A DNA stretch of 64,000 bases from CAWHOW01 sp963831005 (GCA_963831005.1 CAWHOW010000020.1:105936-169935), one strand, 5' to 3'. Numbered from the stretch's first letter, positions 10,719 to 20,737 are shown. Translations and numbers: made by a program. Notes: a model not told the origin generated them from the letters alone.

Positions 10719-10926
10719 AAATAATCTATAAAACACTAAAATTGGTAATGACTTGTTTGCTTTTATTAAATTCTAATAAAATTGAGATATGCCTATAAAA
10801 ACATTAAGGATACAATTGTATCCCTAATTAAGTTTTAATAAGATTTAGCGTATTTAAAATTTGAAAACAAAAGATATTATTCATTCTTTTATCCTCGACA
10901 TTAATAATAATACAGGGGCTATATTG

Positions 10927-11900
10927 TTAATTAAACTTATTGATAATTTCACTCATTGTGAAATTACCTTCCATCTCTTGTATATCAATTTTCCCATTTA
11001 ATATGTTGAAAAAGAAATCTGCAATTTTTTCAACGGTCAATTCAATATTTTTCCCTTCTTTGTCAATTCCCAGATCGTAGGTTCTTAGCAATTGTGTACC
11101 TAATCCGGCAGCAGATAAGAGAAAATGATTTTGGAATTTATCAATATCTATCAGGTCGGCCGCTAAAACTTTACCAATAACCGAATAGCTCCGCAATATC
11201 TGTTGTGATTCCTCAGAAGTAAGCACAGTTTTTGATTCATCTGAGTCAAGGTTCATTTTTATTCTGCCCGAATTTTGCGATTGTGTAGCACCTTTATAAA
11301 GTGCCCCCAGGTCAGCTAAACTTAGATTATACATTTCGGTTCCCGGTAGCGGGCTTATTTTCTCAACTGAAAATGCGCTGGGCAACAGCAATTGAATAAT
11401 TTTTGAAATTCTTATAGTCGGACAGTTAAAAGTGCCTACAATACAATTATTCATTTCAAGGCTCCTTGAAGCAAATACACCGCCAATTACAATACAATCC
11501 TCAAGTAATACTTCATCTGCAAAAATGGATGCCGCAAACAAAAGTATTTCTTAGTTTTACTTGTTTTGCATTTACATCTGCCTGGAAAATAATCCGGCAT
11601 CCAGGTGCTAATGAAACGACTGAATCAGCTAAGCCAACAGCCTTTTTAAATACTAACAGACCTTTTGCATCAGTATTTACATGCAACTCCATTTGAGTAA
11701 ATACTGCTCCTTGCACTTCTAAAGGACCTTGTTGTACCTCAATGTTCTTTGCAAACACTGCACCTTCTATAACACAGTTTCCCTGTATTACAACATCTCT
11801 GTCCAGTTCACTTGTCACTTTTGGAAGGATAGCGCTTTTTACAAGGTTATTGTTAAATAAAATCCTGTTAATTTACCCTTAATTCTTTTAATTCGTCCAT
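10927..11900 (-). pseudogene. Beta-helical, bactofilin-like protein, frameshifted
   Basis: Starting at the ATG at 11900 (MDELKELRVN), the frame breaks near 11870 and again near 11545. The joined product is about 320 residues. Its first half is a series of short repeats with hydrophobic/Val/Gly/Asn spacing (DVVIQGNCVIEGAVFAKNIEV, then LEVQGAVF, CIVIGGVFASRSLEM), the pattern of a right-handed beta-helix as in bactofilins and polymer-forming cytoskeletal proteins. The second half is helical and unrecognised. It lies 11 bases after the gene at 11912-12909 and is the last gene of the packed minus-strand cluster. The beta-helix reading is from the pattern; I am not sure it is a true bactofilin. Confidence 0.55.
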
Positions 11901-11911
11901 TTTGAATAAAT

Positions 11912-12909
11912 TTAATTATTACATTGAATATTATTATTGTTATTCCATAGCTGCATTATCTTATCTGAAATACGTGCAGTATGTTCGTTTGTTGTGGCGT
12001 AAATTTTATTTAATTCTTAATTGGAAATAAGCATCAATTTTTTGTCGTTTTTCTTGGTCAACAGTTTTCCATTTTTATAGTGCTACTCTCAAATGCTTTA
12101 TGCAGTTGCGGTTTATATTCTTGTTTTGAAAAGTAGTAAAGGAGTTATCGTTTTTAATATCTTTTTCTATATTGGAAGAATTGTTTTTTGTCTCAAGCAG
12201 AACTACGGGAATATTTTTTTGTTTTGATTTTTCTTTGTTATCGGAGCTTACTATTTGTCTTCATTTTTATTTCAAGATTCTTTTCTGAAATTAAATACTG
12301 CTTGGCGCTATTTAATAATTGAAGAACTCTTCCTTTAAGACCCGAAGAAAAAATTGCTGAATGTGCTTGTCCTTCTTCTCTATTAAATACAGTTACAACG
12401 CCAGCATTAGTATCCAAATTGCTCTTATTACTTGGGTATTTAATTGATGATGGGTAGCAAATGCAGACTGATTCATTTTTTGTATTCGGTTATACATTTC
12501 TTTGTCGAGCTTCATTAAATAGTTTCAGGTATCTTTCAGCGATTCTTGCATAATCTTGTTCCATCTGAGTTCTTTTGCCTATGCACGACTCTTGGTGTTT
12601 CATCAATTCAATAATCAATGTTTCAACGCGAGGTCTTAATTCACTCACCTGTTGGCTGATTTCAGAACGTATTAATCCGAAAAATCCATCGACTATAGTA
12701 CCGGAAATTTTTCTGGCATTCGAATTTATTGATGCAACTTGAGCTGCCTCAGTAGCAATCACAGAACCTGAAAGAATATTAATTTGTTCATTACAATATC
12801 CTATACTATTATCAAAAGGATTAGTGTTAACTTCAATATCAATATTAATAGGAAATGTAATGAGTTATTGTACCTGTGCCACCTGAATTTGAGGAAGCGA
12901 GAAAATCAT
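11912..12909 (-). pseudogene. Unrecognised ~330-residue cluster protein, second of two tandem paralogs, frameshifted
   Basis: I do not recognise this family. The ATG at 12909 begins MIFSLPQIQVAQVQ; an in-frame TAA follows, and the same frame then continues as LITFPINIDIEVNTNPFDN and VIATEAAQVASINSNARK. The clean stretch 12490-12762 contains DGFFGLIRSEISQQVSELRP and a helical, coiled-coil-like tail. The remaining ~570 bases are open only in pieces (LDTNAGVVTVFNREEGQ, then KTVDQEKRQKIDAYF), ending in NNNNNIQCNN with TAA at 11912-11914. It matches the upstream gene 12911-13901 in the core and in the C-terminal region, so the two are tandem duplicates. At least five frame changes make it non-functional as read. 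Confidence 0.5.
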
Positions 12910-12910
12910 A

Positions 12911-13901
12911 CTAATTGTTTCCGTTATAGCTGTCTATATCTTTTTGTGTAACTGATTTTTTAAATTTTTGAAAGTTTTTGCTAGTTTGAAGTTTCAAATA
13001 ATTTGCTTATTTGTTTTTTAACCCTATCTGAAGCAGGTGTTTTTCAATAATTCTGTTTAATTCATTCCGAAACTTTATTTTTTTCATCTGTTGGCATGGC
13101 AGCCCATGACATATTTGAAGTCGAGGAAAAAATATAGGATTGGACATTTAAATTTATTTTTGAAGTTAAATTCTTTTTCTCAGATTGAGGCATAAAATAA
13201 TTCCATTGCTTTTGTTTATTGCTTATCCCTTCTGATTCAGTTATAACAACCGGAATCATGCATTTAGTTTTACTACCTAAAGAATTATTATCAAGGATTC
13301 GGCTAACTAAATATTTTTGTTCAGTTGAATTCGCAATAAATTGCTGCATAGCCTCTATTGCTTTTAAAGCATTATATTTTGTGTTTCGAAGACGCAATAA
13401 CCTGGATTTGTTCCAAACTTTCAAGTTGGTGTGTTGCAGTTGTTGCAGATAATAATTTTACTCTGTTAGCAATTGATTCATATCTTTATTTACAAAATTG
13501 GTGGTAGGCTTATCCAACTCAAATATCCCTTATCCGTAATGCCTTATTTAACGAATTAAAAAGTTTTGTATAACCAGCCGATATGTCATCATAAAATCTT
13601 TTTCCATTCTGCTTTTATATGATACAAGTGACATCGATTGTTGTTGTAATTCTATATATTTTCTCTGAATCCGCTTCGCTTCTTAGCTTTGCAATCTTTT
13701 GAGAAATCTGGGAACGTATAAGACTGTAAAATCCTTTATTTACATTCACACAAATATGATCGGCAGCTGTTTTTCAGCCACAACCACTGCTGTTTGCATT
13801 GCAACTACTGCTGTGGTAACTCCGTCAACATGGTTGGAAACATGATCAATGCTTCTGGCCATTGGTTCGGTATCAACTGTAAATCCAAAATCGTAGCCCA
13901 T
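12911..13901 (-). pseudogene. Unrecognised ~330-residue cluster protein, first of two tandem paralogs, frameshifted
   Basis: The ATG at 13901 gives MGYDFGFTVDTEPMARSI, followed by a helical stretch VVAMQTAVVVAEKQ. After a frame change near 13770 comes GFYSLIRSQISQKIAKLRSE, which aligns with GFFGLIRSEISQQVSELRP of the downstream gene. Further frame changes occur near 13680, 13590, 13510 and 13440. The segment 13062-13424 reads on as a mostly helical C-terminal half with WAAMPTDEKNKV near its end. The final TAG at 12911-12913 sits one base before the next gene's ATG. A membrane or scaffold role is possible given the neighbours, but no known domain is visible. Confidence 0.5.
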
Positions 13902-14001
13902 TATTATATAATTTTATTTTGCTTGTTTTTATATATTATTATTTCATTAAATATCTTTTTTCAAGATTATCATATATCATCATCATCTATCTGGTCATCT
14001 C

Positions 14002-14291
14002 TTAATTTAGTCCGCATTCAGGACAGAATAATTCTTTATCGCTTATTTCTTTTCCACAAGCTGGACATTTCATCAAATTATCAGGCTTTACGTCTTCTGC
14101 ACTTTTTTCTTCTGATAAATTATCTTTCACTCCAGGTTTGTTTTCCTTATTTACGTCTTGCTGGTTTGAAATGTTTTCACTTATATTCAAATCTGTTTCA
14201 GGTTTAATTTCAACTTCGTTTTTATTCTCAGGCATCACAGATTTCTCTTTATCGAATTCCTCTACAATATTTTTTTGATCATTAATTTCAT
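14002..14291 (-). CDS. Small acidic protein with C-terminal zinc ribbon
   Basis: The clear reading frame 14002-14238 encodes an acidic, low-complexity N-terminus and a C-terminal zinc ribbon CPACGKEISDKELFCPECG, four cysteines in two CxxC knuckles. An ATG at 14291 overlaps the region right after the upstream stop (14295) and reads MKLMIKK into a run of A's; one base change in that run would join it to INDQKNIVEEFDKEKSV and the rest, so the true start is probably 14291 with a frameshift. Zinc ribbons recur in three genes of this cluster. It may be an adaptor that binds other cluster proteins; no function is known. Confidence 0.55.
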
Positions 14292-14294
14292 TTA

Positions 14295-15182
14295 TTATGA
14301 ATTAGCCATTTTTGATAAATTGATCGACATGTGTTCATAGGTAATATCTTCAACCGATGGTTGTGGCGGTAATTCTGATGATTCAGCAAAAAATGGATCT
14401 ACTGCAATTAACGGTTTTCTTCTTGCATCAAATTCATGAGTACGTCCTGATGCAACAGCATAATTCTTAAAGTTAGAATCTCTTAATGAAGCATCATAAT
14501 ATTCTATATGTTCAAACTTTTCAGCTTTGCGGTCTATATCCTCTTTAAGCCTGTCCATATATTCCGTAAAATCATACTGTATTTTCTGAAATTCTTGCGA
14601 CTTTATATTAAATAATGCCAGCACTTCGCCTGCTTTGCTTTCGGATTTTACAATACCCGCATCCAATGTGTCATCTTTTCTCCATGTCTTGTTCGGCTTT
14701 TTCCAATGAAGTCATAGCATTGAATGCAGCGATATATTCGCTCAGTGTAGACCTCATAATATTAATCAGGTCATTACTTTCTGCCCTGTTACGTGCATAG
14801 AAATCTTCGGTATCTTGATGCCATTGGTTCAGATAATTTATTTTTTGATCGTTTATACTGTTATAAATTTTCAGTCTTTCAATACGTGTTTCTTGCATCA
14901 GGCTTTGTACAATGGGGGCAACTATCTCTTCATGAATTTGATGGATCCCGAACGGGAAATTTGTTTTACTGCCATCTTCTGCAACCCATGAATCCGATAA
15001 TATATCATATTTAACTTTAGAACTTTGTTTGAGTTGGAAAGGTTGATAGTTTTCAACTGAATCCTGATAATTGAACTGCTCATTTCTTATCCTTTCAATT
15101 TCTTCTGCTTCAAGGGAAGGAGAATAATGATATATGAACTTTTAAGAATGCGGAATAAAATTTTATTAGATTGGTCAACCAT
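14295..15182 (-). pseudogene. Coiled-coil cluster protein, about 295 residues, frameshifted
   Basis: The ATG at 15182 gives MVDQSNKILFRILKSSY, then the frame shifts near 15130 to SPSLEAEEIERIRNEQFNY and runs through 14671. A second shift near 14672 (run of A in GAGAAAAGATG) joins EKAEQDMEK to DDTLDAGIVKSESK and on to a stop at 14295. The assembled protein is soluble and largely helical, with long charged heptad-like stretches (NQWHQDTEDFYARNRAE; DFTEYMDRLKEDIDRKAEKF). I recognise no catalytic motif. It follows the gene at 15191-16118 by eight bases, so the two are co-transcribed. Structural or scaffolding roles fit best. Confidence 0.5.
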
Positions 15183-15190
15183 TTTATTTG

Positions 15191-16118
15191 TTATGCAACC
15201 TTAAGTTGGGTGATGGCTTGTACTGAAGATGCCATATTTACCATTAAACTTCTTAATACCTCCTCGAATTGTGTCGATTTTTTTTCAATTGACTTTTTCA
15301 TTTCATTCAGTTTATGAAATTTCTCAATATCATCCTGAAATTTATTTGTGTCAAATGTTTCAAATATTGGTGCATTTCCCGTTTCAGTTGCCGAATGTTC
15401 ATTTATGTATTTCGCAAAATCACTCTCTGGTAAAATTACAGGTAATGTAACAGATGATAAATCCAAATCCAAATCATCCAAACAATATGATGACGTTCTT
15501 AATGATCTGTCTAATTTTCCAAAATAATCATGATAAACTACATTTTGTATCGAGCGGGAATAACTATCAGTATCTATGGTTTCAACTTCTTCAGATTTCT
15601 CAACAATAGGTGCATCAGTAATTAATGTTCCTAAATCATTTACAGTATTAGCAAAAAGTTCACCCTGTTTCAATGTATGAAGTTTAAATTCCTGGTTTGG
15701 CTCTGTTCCGGTGTAATCTATCATGAAATTTTTTTCCTCAAATGGTATTTGAGCAGCAACCGGAACATAGCCTAATCCAAGTTTAGTAACTTGGTAGTCT
15801 CTGAAAATTTCTTTATGAAGTTTCTGGAATTCACTCACTTTTGCATCAAGTTCACTTATTTTCTTAATAAGCCCCTTTTCTTTTACATAGAATATTATAA
15901 AAGGGATTACTAAGAAAACACAATAACCATTTCCACAATTTGGCTTGCGATAAATCTTTAAGTAATACAACTTTTTCTTCTGCAAGTTTGGCTATTTCTT
16001 TTTCATATTTCTCTTCTTCGCTTACAATTTTTTCTGCAGCTTGTTTATAATAATCGAATAAGATTCTAGCCTGATCCTGATGTATGTTTGCAGAATCAGA
16101 ATAAATTTTTCCTGTCAT
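15191..16118 (-). pseudogene. Membrane-anchored coiled-coil cluster protein, frameshifted
   Basis: The product of about 309 residues begins MTGKIYSDSANIHQDQAR with a charged coiled coil (KIVSEEEKYEKEIAKLAEEK). A single transmembrane helix follows, KLWKWLLCFL joined to VIPFIIFYV, and the one frame change lies inside this helix, between about 15905 and 15940. The frame then continues with a second coiled coil (KKISELDAKVSEFQKLHKEIF), a beta/loop middle region and a helical C-terminus (NEMKKSIEKKSTQFEEVLR). No enzyme motif is visible. A coiled-coil, membrane-spanning protein beside an SPFH protein suggests a membrane-scaffold assembly; this is inference. Confidence 0.55.
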
Positions 16119-16160
16119 AATTTATTATATTTAAATATTTCTTTATAAATTAAAATGAAA

Positions 16161-16872
16161 TTAATTTGAATACATTTTCTTACGCAAACCAATTAAACTA
16201 TTGCACTTGGTAAAAACATCTAAAATCTTCTGTCGGTCAGGATTTGCATCTTCTGTTAACGGAATGATTTTTTCAATTTCCGAAATAATTTCTGATTCAA
16301 TGCCTTTAGCTTCTGGATTGTTGGTCGGTGATAAGTATCGGACACTCTCTTTTACAATTCCGATTTGTCTTTTTTCCGAATTCCACTTGCTAACTTCCTT
16401 CGCAAATATCAATTCAATTTTATCAATTATATCTGTGATTTTATCTTTCCCTTCACGTAATCCTTTTTCTTCAATATCGAATGCTTCTGCATGTTTTGAA
16501 GAAATACTTGCTAAAGAATATGCGATAATTAATATAAAAAAACAAACTATTTGAAAATAAAGTTGTTTTTCAAATGCAATATTAAAACTCAATCCCGCAT
16601 ATTATCATTGTCACTGTCGCAATGCAATATATGCAAACAAAAAACCATCTAACCCCAATTCCTGCAATGTCCTTTTTAATATCCTTAATAAATCCTAATT
16701 CGAAAATTGTACAGTATAGTCCAATAAATAGCACATTGACAACAAAAAGATTTAACCAGAAAATGTCATTCCATTTCTCTTTAGGGATAAGAATAAAAAA
16801 ACCGGCAACAATTACTGCAATTCCTATAAACAGTATGATAAACTCAGTAATACTATTTTTTTTACTAGCCAT
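16161..16872 (-). pseudogene. Four-helix integral membrane protein with cytoplasmic helical tail, frameshifted
   Basis: Two overlapping frames read as one protein of about 237 residues. From the ATG at 16872 (MASKKNSITEF) there are three membrane segments (FIILFIGIAVIVAGFFIL, NLFVVNVLFIGLYCTIF, WFFVCIYCIATVTMIIC). A one-base shift near 16590 continues into SFNIAFEKQLYF and a fourth segment (IVCFFILIIAYSLAS). The rest (KITDIIDKIELIFAKEVSKW onward) is soluble and helical. Alternatively the two frames are separate overlapping genes, the second starting at TTG 16592. The start follows the small zinc-ribbon gene's stop by one base, so it belongs to the same transcript. Confidence 0.5.
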
Positions 16873-16873
16873 A

Positions 16874-17074
16874 TTAAATGTTTTTAAATCCACATTGTGG
16901 ACAGAATTTTGTATTATTTAATTGAAATCCACATCTTTTACATAATCCCTTCGATTCTAATGGTTTGCCACAGCTTGAAAAAGCACATCCCACAGGTATA
17001 AGTGTATTGCAATTACTACATGTTTGTCCACCAGTAGTAAAGTTAGTACCGCAGCTAACACATTCTTTTTGCAT
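16874..17074 (-). CDS. Small multi-zinc-ribbon protein (66 residues)
   Basis: The 66-residue protein is almost entirely zinc-binding knuckles: CVSC, CSNC, CKRC and CPQC pairs plus further single cysteines, so it should bind two or more zinc ions. It has no membrane segment. The ATG at 17074 directly abuts the stop of the SPFH gene (17075-17077), and its own stop is one base before the next ATG (16872). Such packing indicates a single transcript. It is one of the few cluster genes with an intact frame. It probably serves as a small adaptor; no known function was recognised. Confidence 0.65.
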   Translation of the reverse strand: MQKECVSCGTNFTTGGQTCSNCNTLIPVGCAFSSCGKPLESKGLCKRCGFQLNNTKFCPQCGFKNI

Positions 17075-18148
17075 TTACATCTTATCTGCACCACATTTTG
17101 GGCACGGTGTATATGGGTTTCCGCAATGAGGACAGAATTTCATATTATTGGGAAACTTTTTAGCACAGTTTGAACAATATACATCCCTTACTGGGGATTT
17201 ACAGGTATATTGCTATTCTGAACATTTCCTTGATTCTGCATTAAAAGTATTTGGCTGCATAAGTCCACTTCCTGATAAATTCCCCATCATATTTGTAGCT
17301 AATACAGCTCCAATTAATCCTCCCTGTCCACCACCACCGCCGACGCCACTGCTTCCGAGTTTATCAATTGCATTTTCTCCTAATTCAAAAACCTTTGATT
17401 GTTGCCAGGTATATCCTCCAATTATTTGAGCGCTCTGTCTCGACATTGCTTCCAAAATATTTTTCCCTGCTTCATTATTAGCATCAACTTCAATTGCGAA
17501 ATATAACTTATCAGGTCAAATCCATAATCTTCCCAGAAAGCCAGCATCGACATTCTTATATTTTCAGAGAGTGGCTCTAAAAATGCAGAAAAAACATTTT
17601 AAGTCCTATCTTCTGAGAAAGTATAAATTGTAAAATAGTTGATTTAGTCTTTGCAAACTAAAGTACCCTTGAAATTTTGGTGAGATGTTCATCAGTAAAA
17701 TAATTAGCAGTACCAACAAGTTTGACTAGAAAACGTTCAGCATCTGAAATTTTTATTCCATAAAGGCCAGATGCAGTTAAAGGAACCATAGTTGATAGTC
17801 TCCGGATCACTGAAATACATTATGGTGCTTGTATCCCATTTAATATTCAAAGGCATAAGTTTATTTACAAACCATACCTCGGCTGTAAAAGGATTTTCCA
17901 CCCTGAAAAGGAATACCATATAAATCGCGTAATAATGGCAGATTCTCAGTATTAAGAGTATGCTTTCCCGGTCCGAATTTGCCAATTATCCTTCCTTTCG
18001 AAAAAAGAATTGCTTCCTGCGATTCAGCTACAACAAGTTGACTGTATGTACTTAAATTTGTTTCTTGATATTTTTCATGTTGAAATTTCCAGGCAAATAA
18101 ATGCTCTGATTTCGGTTCCCCTACTACAAAATCTATTATATCCTTCAT
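17075..18148 (-). pseudogene. SPFH-domain protein with C-terminal zinc ribbon (YdjI-like), multiply frameshifted
   Basis: The ATG at 18148 begins MKDIIDFVVGEP, followed by LVVAESQEAILFSKGRIIGKFGPGKHTL, the typical beginning of YdjI-like SPFH proteins (also called virion-core-like). After frame changes near 17885, 17790, 17680, 17580 and 17500 the pieces EVWFVNKLMPLNIKWDT, SGLYGIKISDAERFLVKLVG, AMSRQSAQIIGGYTWQQ and a Gly-rich region follow in order. The C-terminus is a zinc ribbon (CSNCAKKFPNNMKFCPHCG plus CPKCGADKM). Assembled length is about 355 residues, as usual for the family. SPFH proteins form membrane-bound oligomeric scaffolds. It is the first gene of the cluster. As read it cannot be translated whole. 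Confidence 0.7.
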
Positions 18149-19636
18149 GATATTAATATTTTTCTTTAAAATTTATTTTTCTCGTATTATCTCTCGTCTT
18201 TTTTAAAATAAATTTTCATTTATCTAAAATGATTATGTATTCATTTTATTTTTCAAAAGTAAAATATAAAATTAATGAAGTCAAGTTTATTTTGACTTTA
18301 TTTTTAAATAAACGACAATAAAGCAGTGTTCATCGCTTGTCTGACATGTTAATGAATATCACTTAAAAACTTTTTTCATTAAACATTAAATTCTCGTACT
18401 GAAAAACTTACGCAGGGTTATTAGGTGTTCGGCATCAGTCGTCAGCAAAAAATCTCGCCAGCCCGTCACTGCCCTTATTATAATAGTGTAAGTTTTTTAA
18501 GGTATAACAAGAGCAGTGCCGCCAAAGGTTGCTAAAGCAAGGCTGTCATGCTTTTTGCAGTTCCTCCTTCTTTCTCACTCACTGCCTTTTTTGTCCTGCA
18601 AGGAGCTTCACTCATTTTCGGCTCTTTCCATTTCAGTCGTTCGCAACCCTCACTTCCTTTCATTTCATATCGCCTCAATTCGCTCAGCCCCTTTGCAGTC
18701 CAGCGGCAGTTTCTTATTTTTGGCTCACCTGCGGTCGCAAGCGGGCTGCGGGCTGTCAAGTGTAGCTGCAAAATTACTTTTACAAAAGTTCACATTTTCA
18801 AAAGCATCTACCCTTGCCAGCCCTTGTGTAGTACCTACATAGGTCGGCAGCGCCCTCATTCCACTTCGTTTCATTGCGGGCTTTTCTGCCTTCCACCCTT
18901 TGCTCCGTTCGCAAGTGGTTCGCCCGTTGAAGCTTGAATTTGTTCCGGCTGCAACCCGTTTCACTTTATTGCAGCCTTCACTTCGTATATAGCTCAAGGC
19001 TGTATAACCCTGCTTGTTGGCATTCCGTTTGATTAAATCCCGCATTCCTATTTTTTCTAATAAAAAGAATAGAATAATTTGAAAGCATTGAAACCACGCA
19101 TTCAATTTTAAATACCGTATCAGGGGCTGCCTGTCCCGATGAAATCGGTGATCATGGTTTTTGCAATCTACTTTTGTTAAAGTTTTCTATTGCAACAAAA
19201 TCAGCAGTACAGCCCTACCCTGACTACAAAAACGTCAAGCAGCAATATTATTCCGTTTCATAAATTAAATTAATCAAACCCGCCGGTAAAGGTATTAGCA
19301 GTTTATTCTCTCCGCCTCATTCCATTCCGCTAACGCTTCCTCTTCGTTACAGCAACGCTACATTTCTTTCGGCTTCGTTCATCTCACTCCTAATGCCTTT
19401 AGCACACAAAGCCGGCAAACCTTTCCGGCGGCATTGCAGCTTTCCTAATTTGTTCACCCCTTCGCTGTCCGCTGATTTTTCCCACCCTTACAATTTCCCA
19501 TAAGCAAAAACTCACGCCAGCCCCTCCTTGATAATTCCACATTTTAAAAATTCTGATTATCCTGAAATCCTGACAAAAATTTATCGGTAATCATTAATAA
19601 AAGTCTTCTGCAAAGGTAGCCACGGCTTTGCTCATG

Positions 19637-19730
19637 CAAGGTCAAGCCCTTCGGGTTTTGCCAAAAAAATTTTCACTTGTTCTCATTTGGCTTTTTCAAT
19701 GTGTGAAATTTTTTTTGTCAAAAACCTTGC
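19637..19730. repeat. 94-nt imperfect stem-loop upstream of the J-domain gene
   Basis: The arms GCAAGGT (from 19637) and AACCTTGC (to 19730) enclose a second pair, CAAAAAAATTTTCAC (19662-19676) and GTGAAATTTTTTTTG (19703-19717). The left arm contains an extra small hairpin, AAGCCC TTC GGGTTTT. The whole could fold as one long structured RNA or as a DNA cruciform, for example at a transfer or replication origin. No function can be assigned from sequence alone. Confidence 0.5.
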
Positions 19731-19788
19731 ATTTCACTTAAGCCTTTTGCTTTTGGTTGCATAAGCCTTTTATAATGATATATTTTTT

Positions 19789-19824
19789 TTATGCGGCAGC
19801 CTGTGTACTGACCGAACCGCATAA
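19789..19824 (+). promoter_or_regulatory. Inverted repeat in the leader of the J-domain gene
   Basis: TTATGCGG (19789-19796) and CCGCATAA (19817-19824) form a perfect 8-bp inverted repeat with a 20-base spacer, 33 bases before the start codon at 19858. An AT-rich stretch (TATAATGATATATTTTTT) lies just upstream. It could be an operator for a dimeric repressor or a 5'-leader hairpin. Confidence 0.4.
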
Positions 19825-19857
19825 CCTGAATTTATTTACTAACTAAATCTTTAAATT

Positions 19858-20373
19858 ATGAACATAAAATATTTTTACAATTGCCACACACTCGAAGAAG
19901 TGAAGCGCAAGTACAAAGAGTTAGCCATGTTGCATCATCCCGACAGAGGCGGGAATACTGCAATCATGCAAGAAATCAACCTTGAGTATGAAGAAATCCA
20001 AAAGAACCCTTTGTTCGATTTCTCAAAAGAATCCGCAGAAGACCAGGAAGATTTCATTCGTTACCCTGAGATCATTAACCAGATTATCGGCCTTGATGGC
20101 TTAATAATTGAATTAATCGGTAACTGGATTTGGATTTCTGGCAACACATATTCGCACAGGGGCAAGTTAAAGGCAATAGGCTTCTATTTTGCACCAAAAA
20201 AGGTTATGTGGTATTACCGGCCCTCTGATTATAAAAGTTCAAACCACAGCCCAAAAACAATAGAATCCATACGTTTAAAATATGGCAGTGATGTTATAGA
20301 AACAAAAAACCGGAAATTCGAGCTGCAAAAATTAAAAGGGGAGATGAAAATCCCTTTTCTTTGTTCAATTTAA
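19858..20373 (+). CDS. J-domain protein of the mobile-element type
   Basis: The 171-residue protein starts with a short J domain: EEVKRKYKELAMLHHPDRGG contains the HPD tripeptide (residues 27-29) needed to stimulate DnaK ATPase. There is no Gly/Phe region or zinc finger, so it is not DnaJ itself. The C-terminal ~85 residues (GLDGLIIELIGNWIWISG onward, then GFYFAPKKVMWYYRP) form a small domain that I recall from J-domain proteins on Bacteroidota plasmids and integrative elements. It probably recruits DnaK for plasmid or element functions. It stands alone in a gene-poor tract, which supports a mobile origin. Confidence 0.75.
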   Translation: MNIKYFYNCHTLEEVKRKYKELAMLHHPDRGGNTAIMQEINLEYEEIQKNPLFDFSKESAEDQEDFIRYPEIINQIIGLDGLIIELIGNWIWISGNTYSHRGKLKAIGFYFAPKKVMWYYRPSDYKSSNHSPKTIESIRLKYGSDVIETKNRKFELQKLKGEMKIPFLCSI

Positions 20374-20737
20374 AACATTTCGTTTCAAAACAAAACATAA
20401 GATGCTGTCTTGTAATATATTAGATTTTTGTATATTAATTTTGTATCAACAATTTAATTCACAAAGTCATGATACAGCACATTTTTAATTTCGTACTTGT
20501 ACGCAAACAGGAACCGCTTCCGCTATCATTGACATTAATCACAGCTTGATGCTGATAAAATATTTCATCAGCATCGTTGGCGGTATCCTTTCAGCCATAA
20601 TTATAAACCAAAATCAGTTTCGATTTATAAAAACCAAAAAAGTGAGATTTTAACTTCGTCTTGTCCGTACCAACGCCGTACCAAGTCCGCTTAAAAAAAC
20701 AACAAAAATGAATATAAAAACCTTAAAAAATTAAACC
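20374..20737. other. Gene-free stretch
   Basis: No frame here gives a convincing protein. It includes GATGCTGATAAAATATTTCATCAGCATC (20549-20576 region), an imperfect inverted repeat with GATGCTGAT and ATCAGCATC arms. It otherwise appears to be degenerate sequence before the DUF6266 genes. Confidence 0.35.

Larger units (their letters stand above)
18149..19857. other. 1.7-kb gene-free tract, richer in GC than its flanks
   Basis: I see no convincing gene here. 18149-18480 is AT-rich and probably holds the promoter of the SPFH cluster. From about 18500 to 19500 several frames are open on both strands, but their products are Ser/Leu/Phe/Cys-rich without domains, and no start has a convincing upstream context. 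The base composition differs from the AT-rich genes on both sides. Two fold-back structures lie at its right end (19637-19730 and 19789-19824), just before the J-domain gene. It resembles the non-coding tracts of Bacteroidota conjugative or integrative elements, but no transfer or integrase gene is present to confirm this. Confidence 0.45.

Noticed and set aside
13794..14207. 137-codon hydrophobic frame on the plus strand
   Set aside because: It lies opposite the cluster genes, whose zinc ribbon and paralog matches are on the minus strand.
18516..19105. Several 80-130-codon open frames on both strands
   Set aside because: They overlap each other, have skewed compositions and no recognisable domain; GC-richer sequence alone yields such frames.
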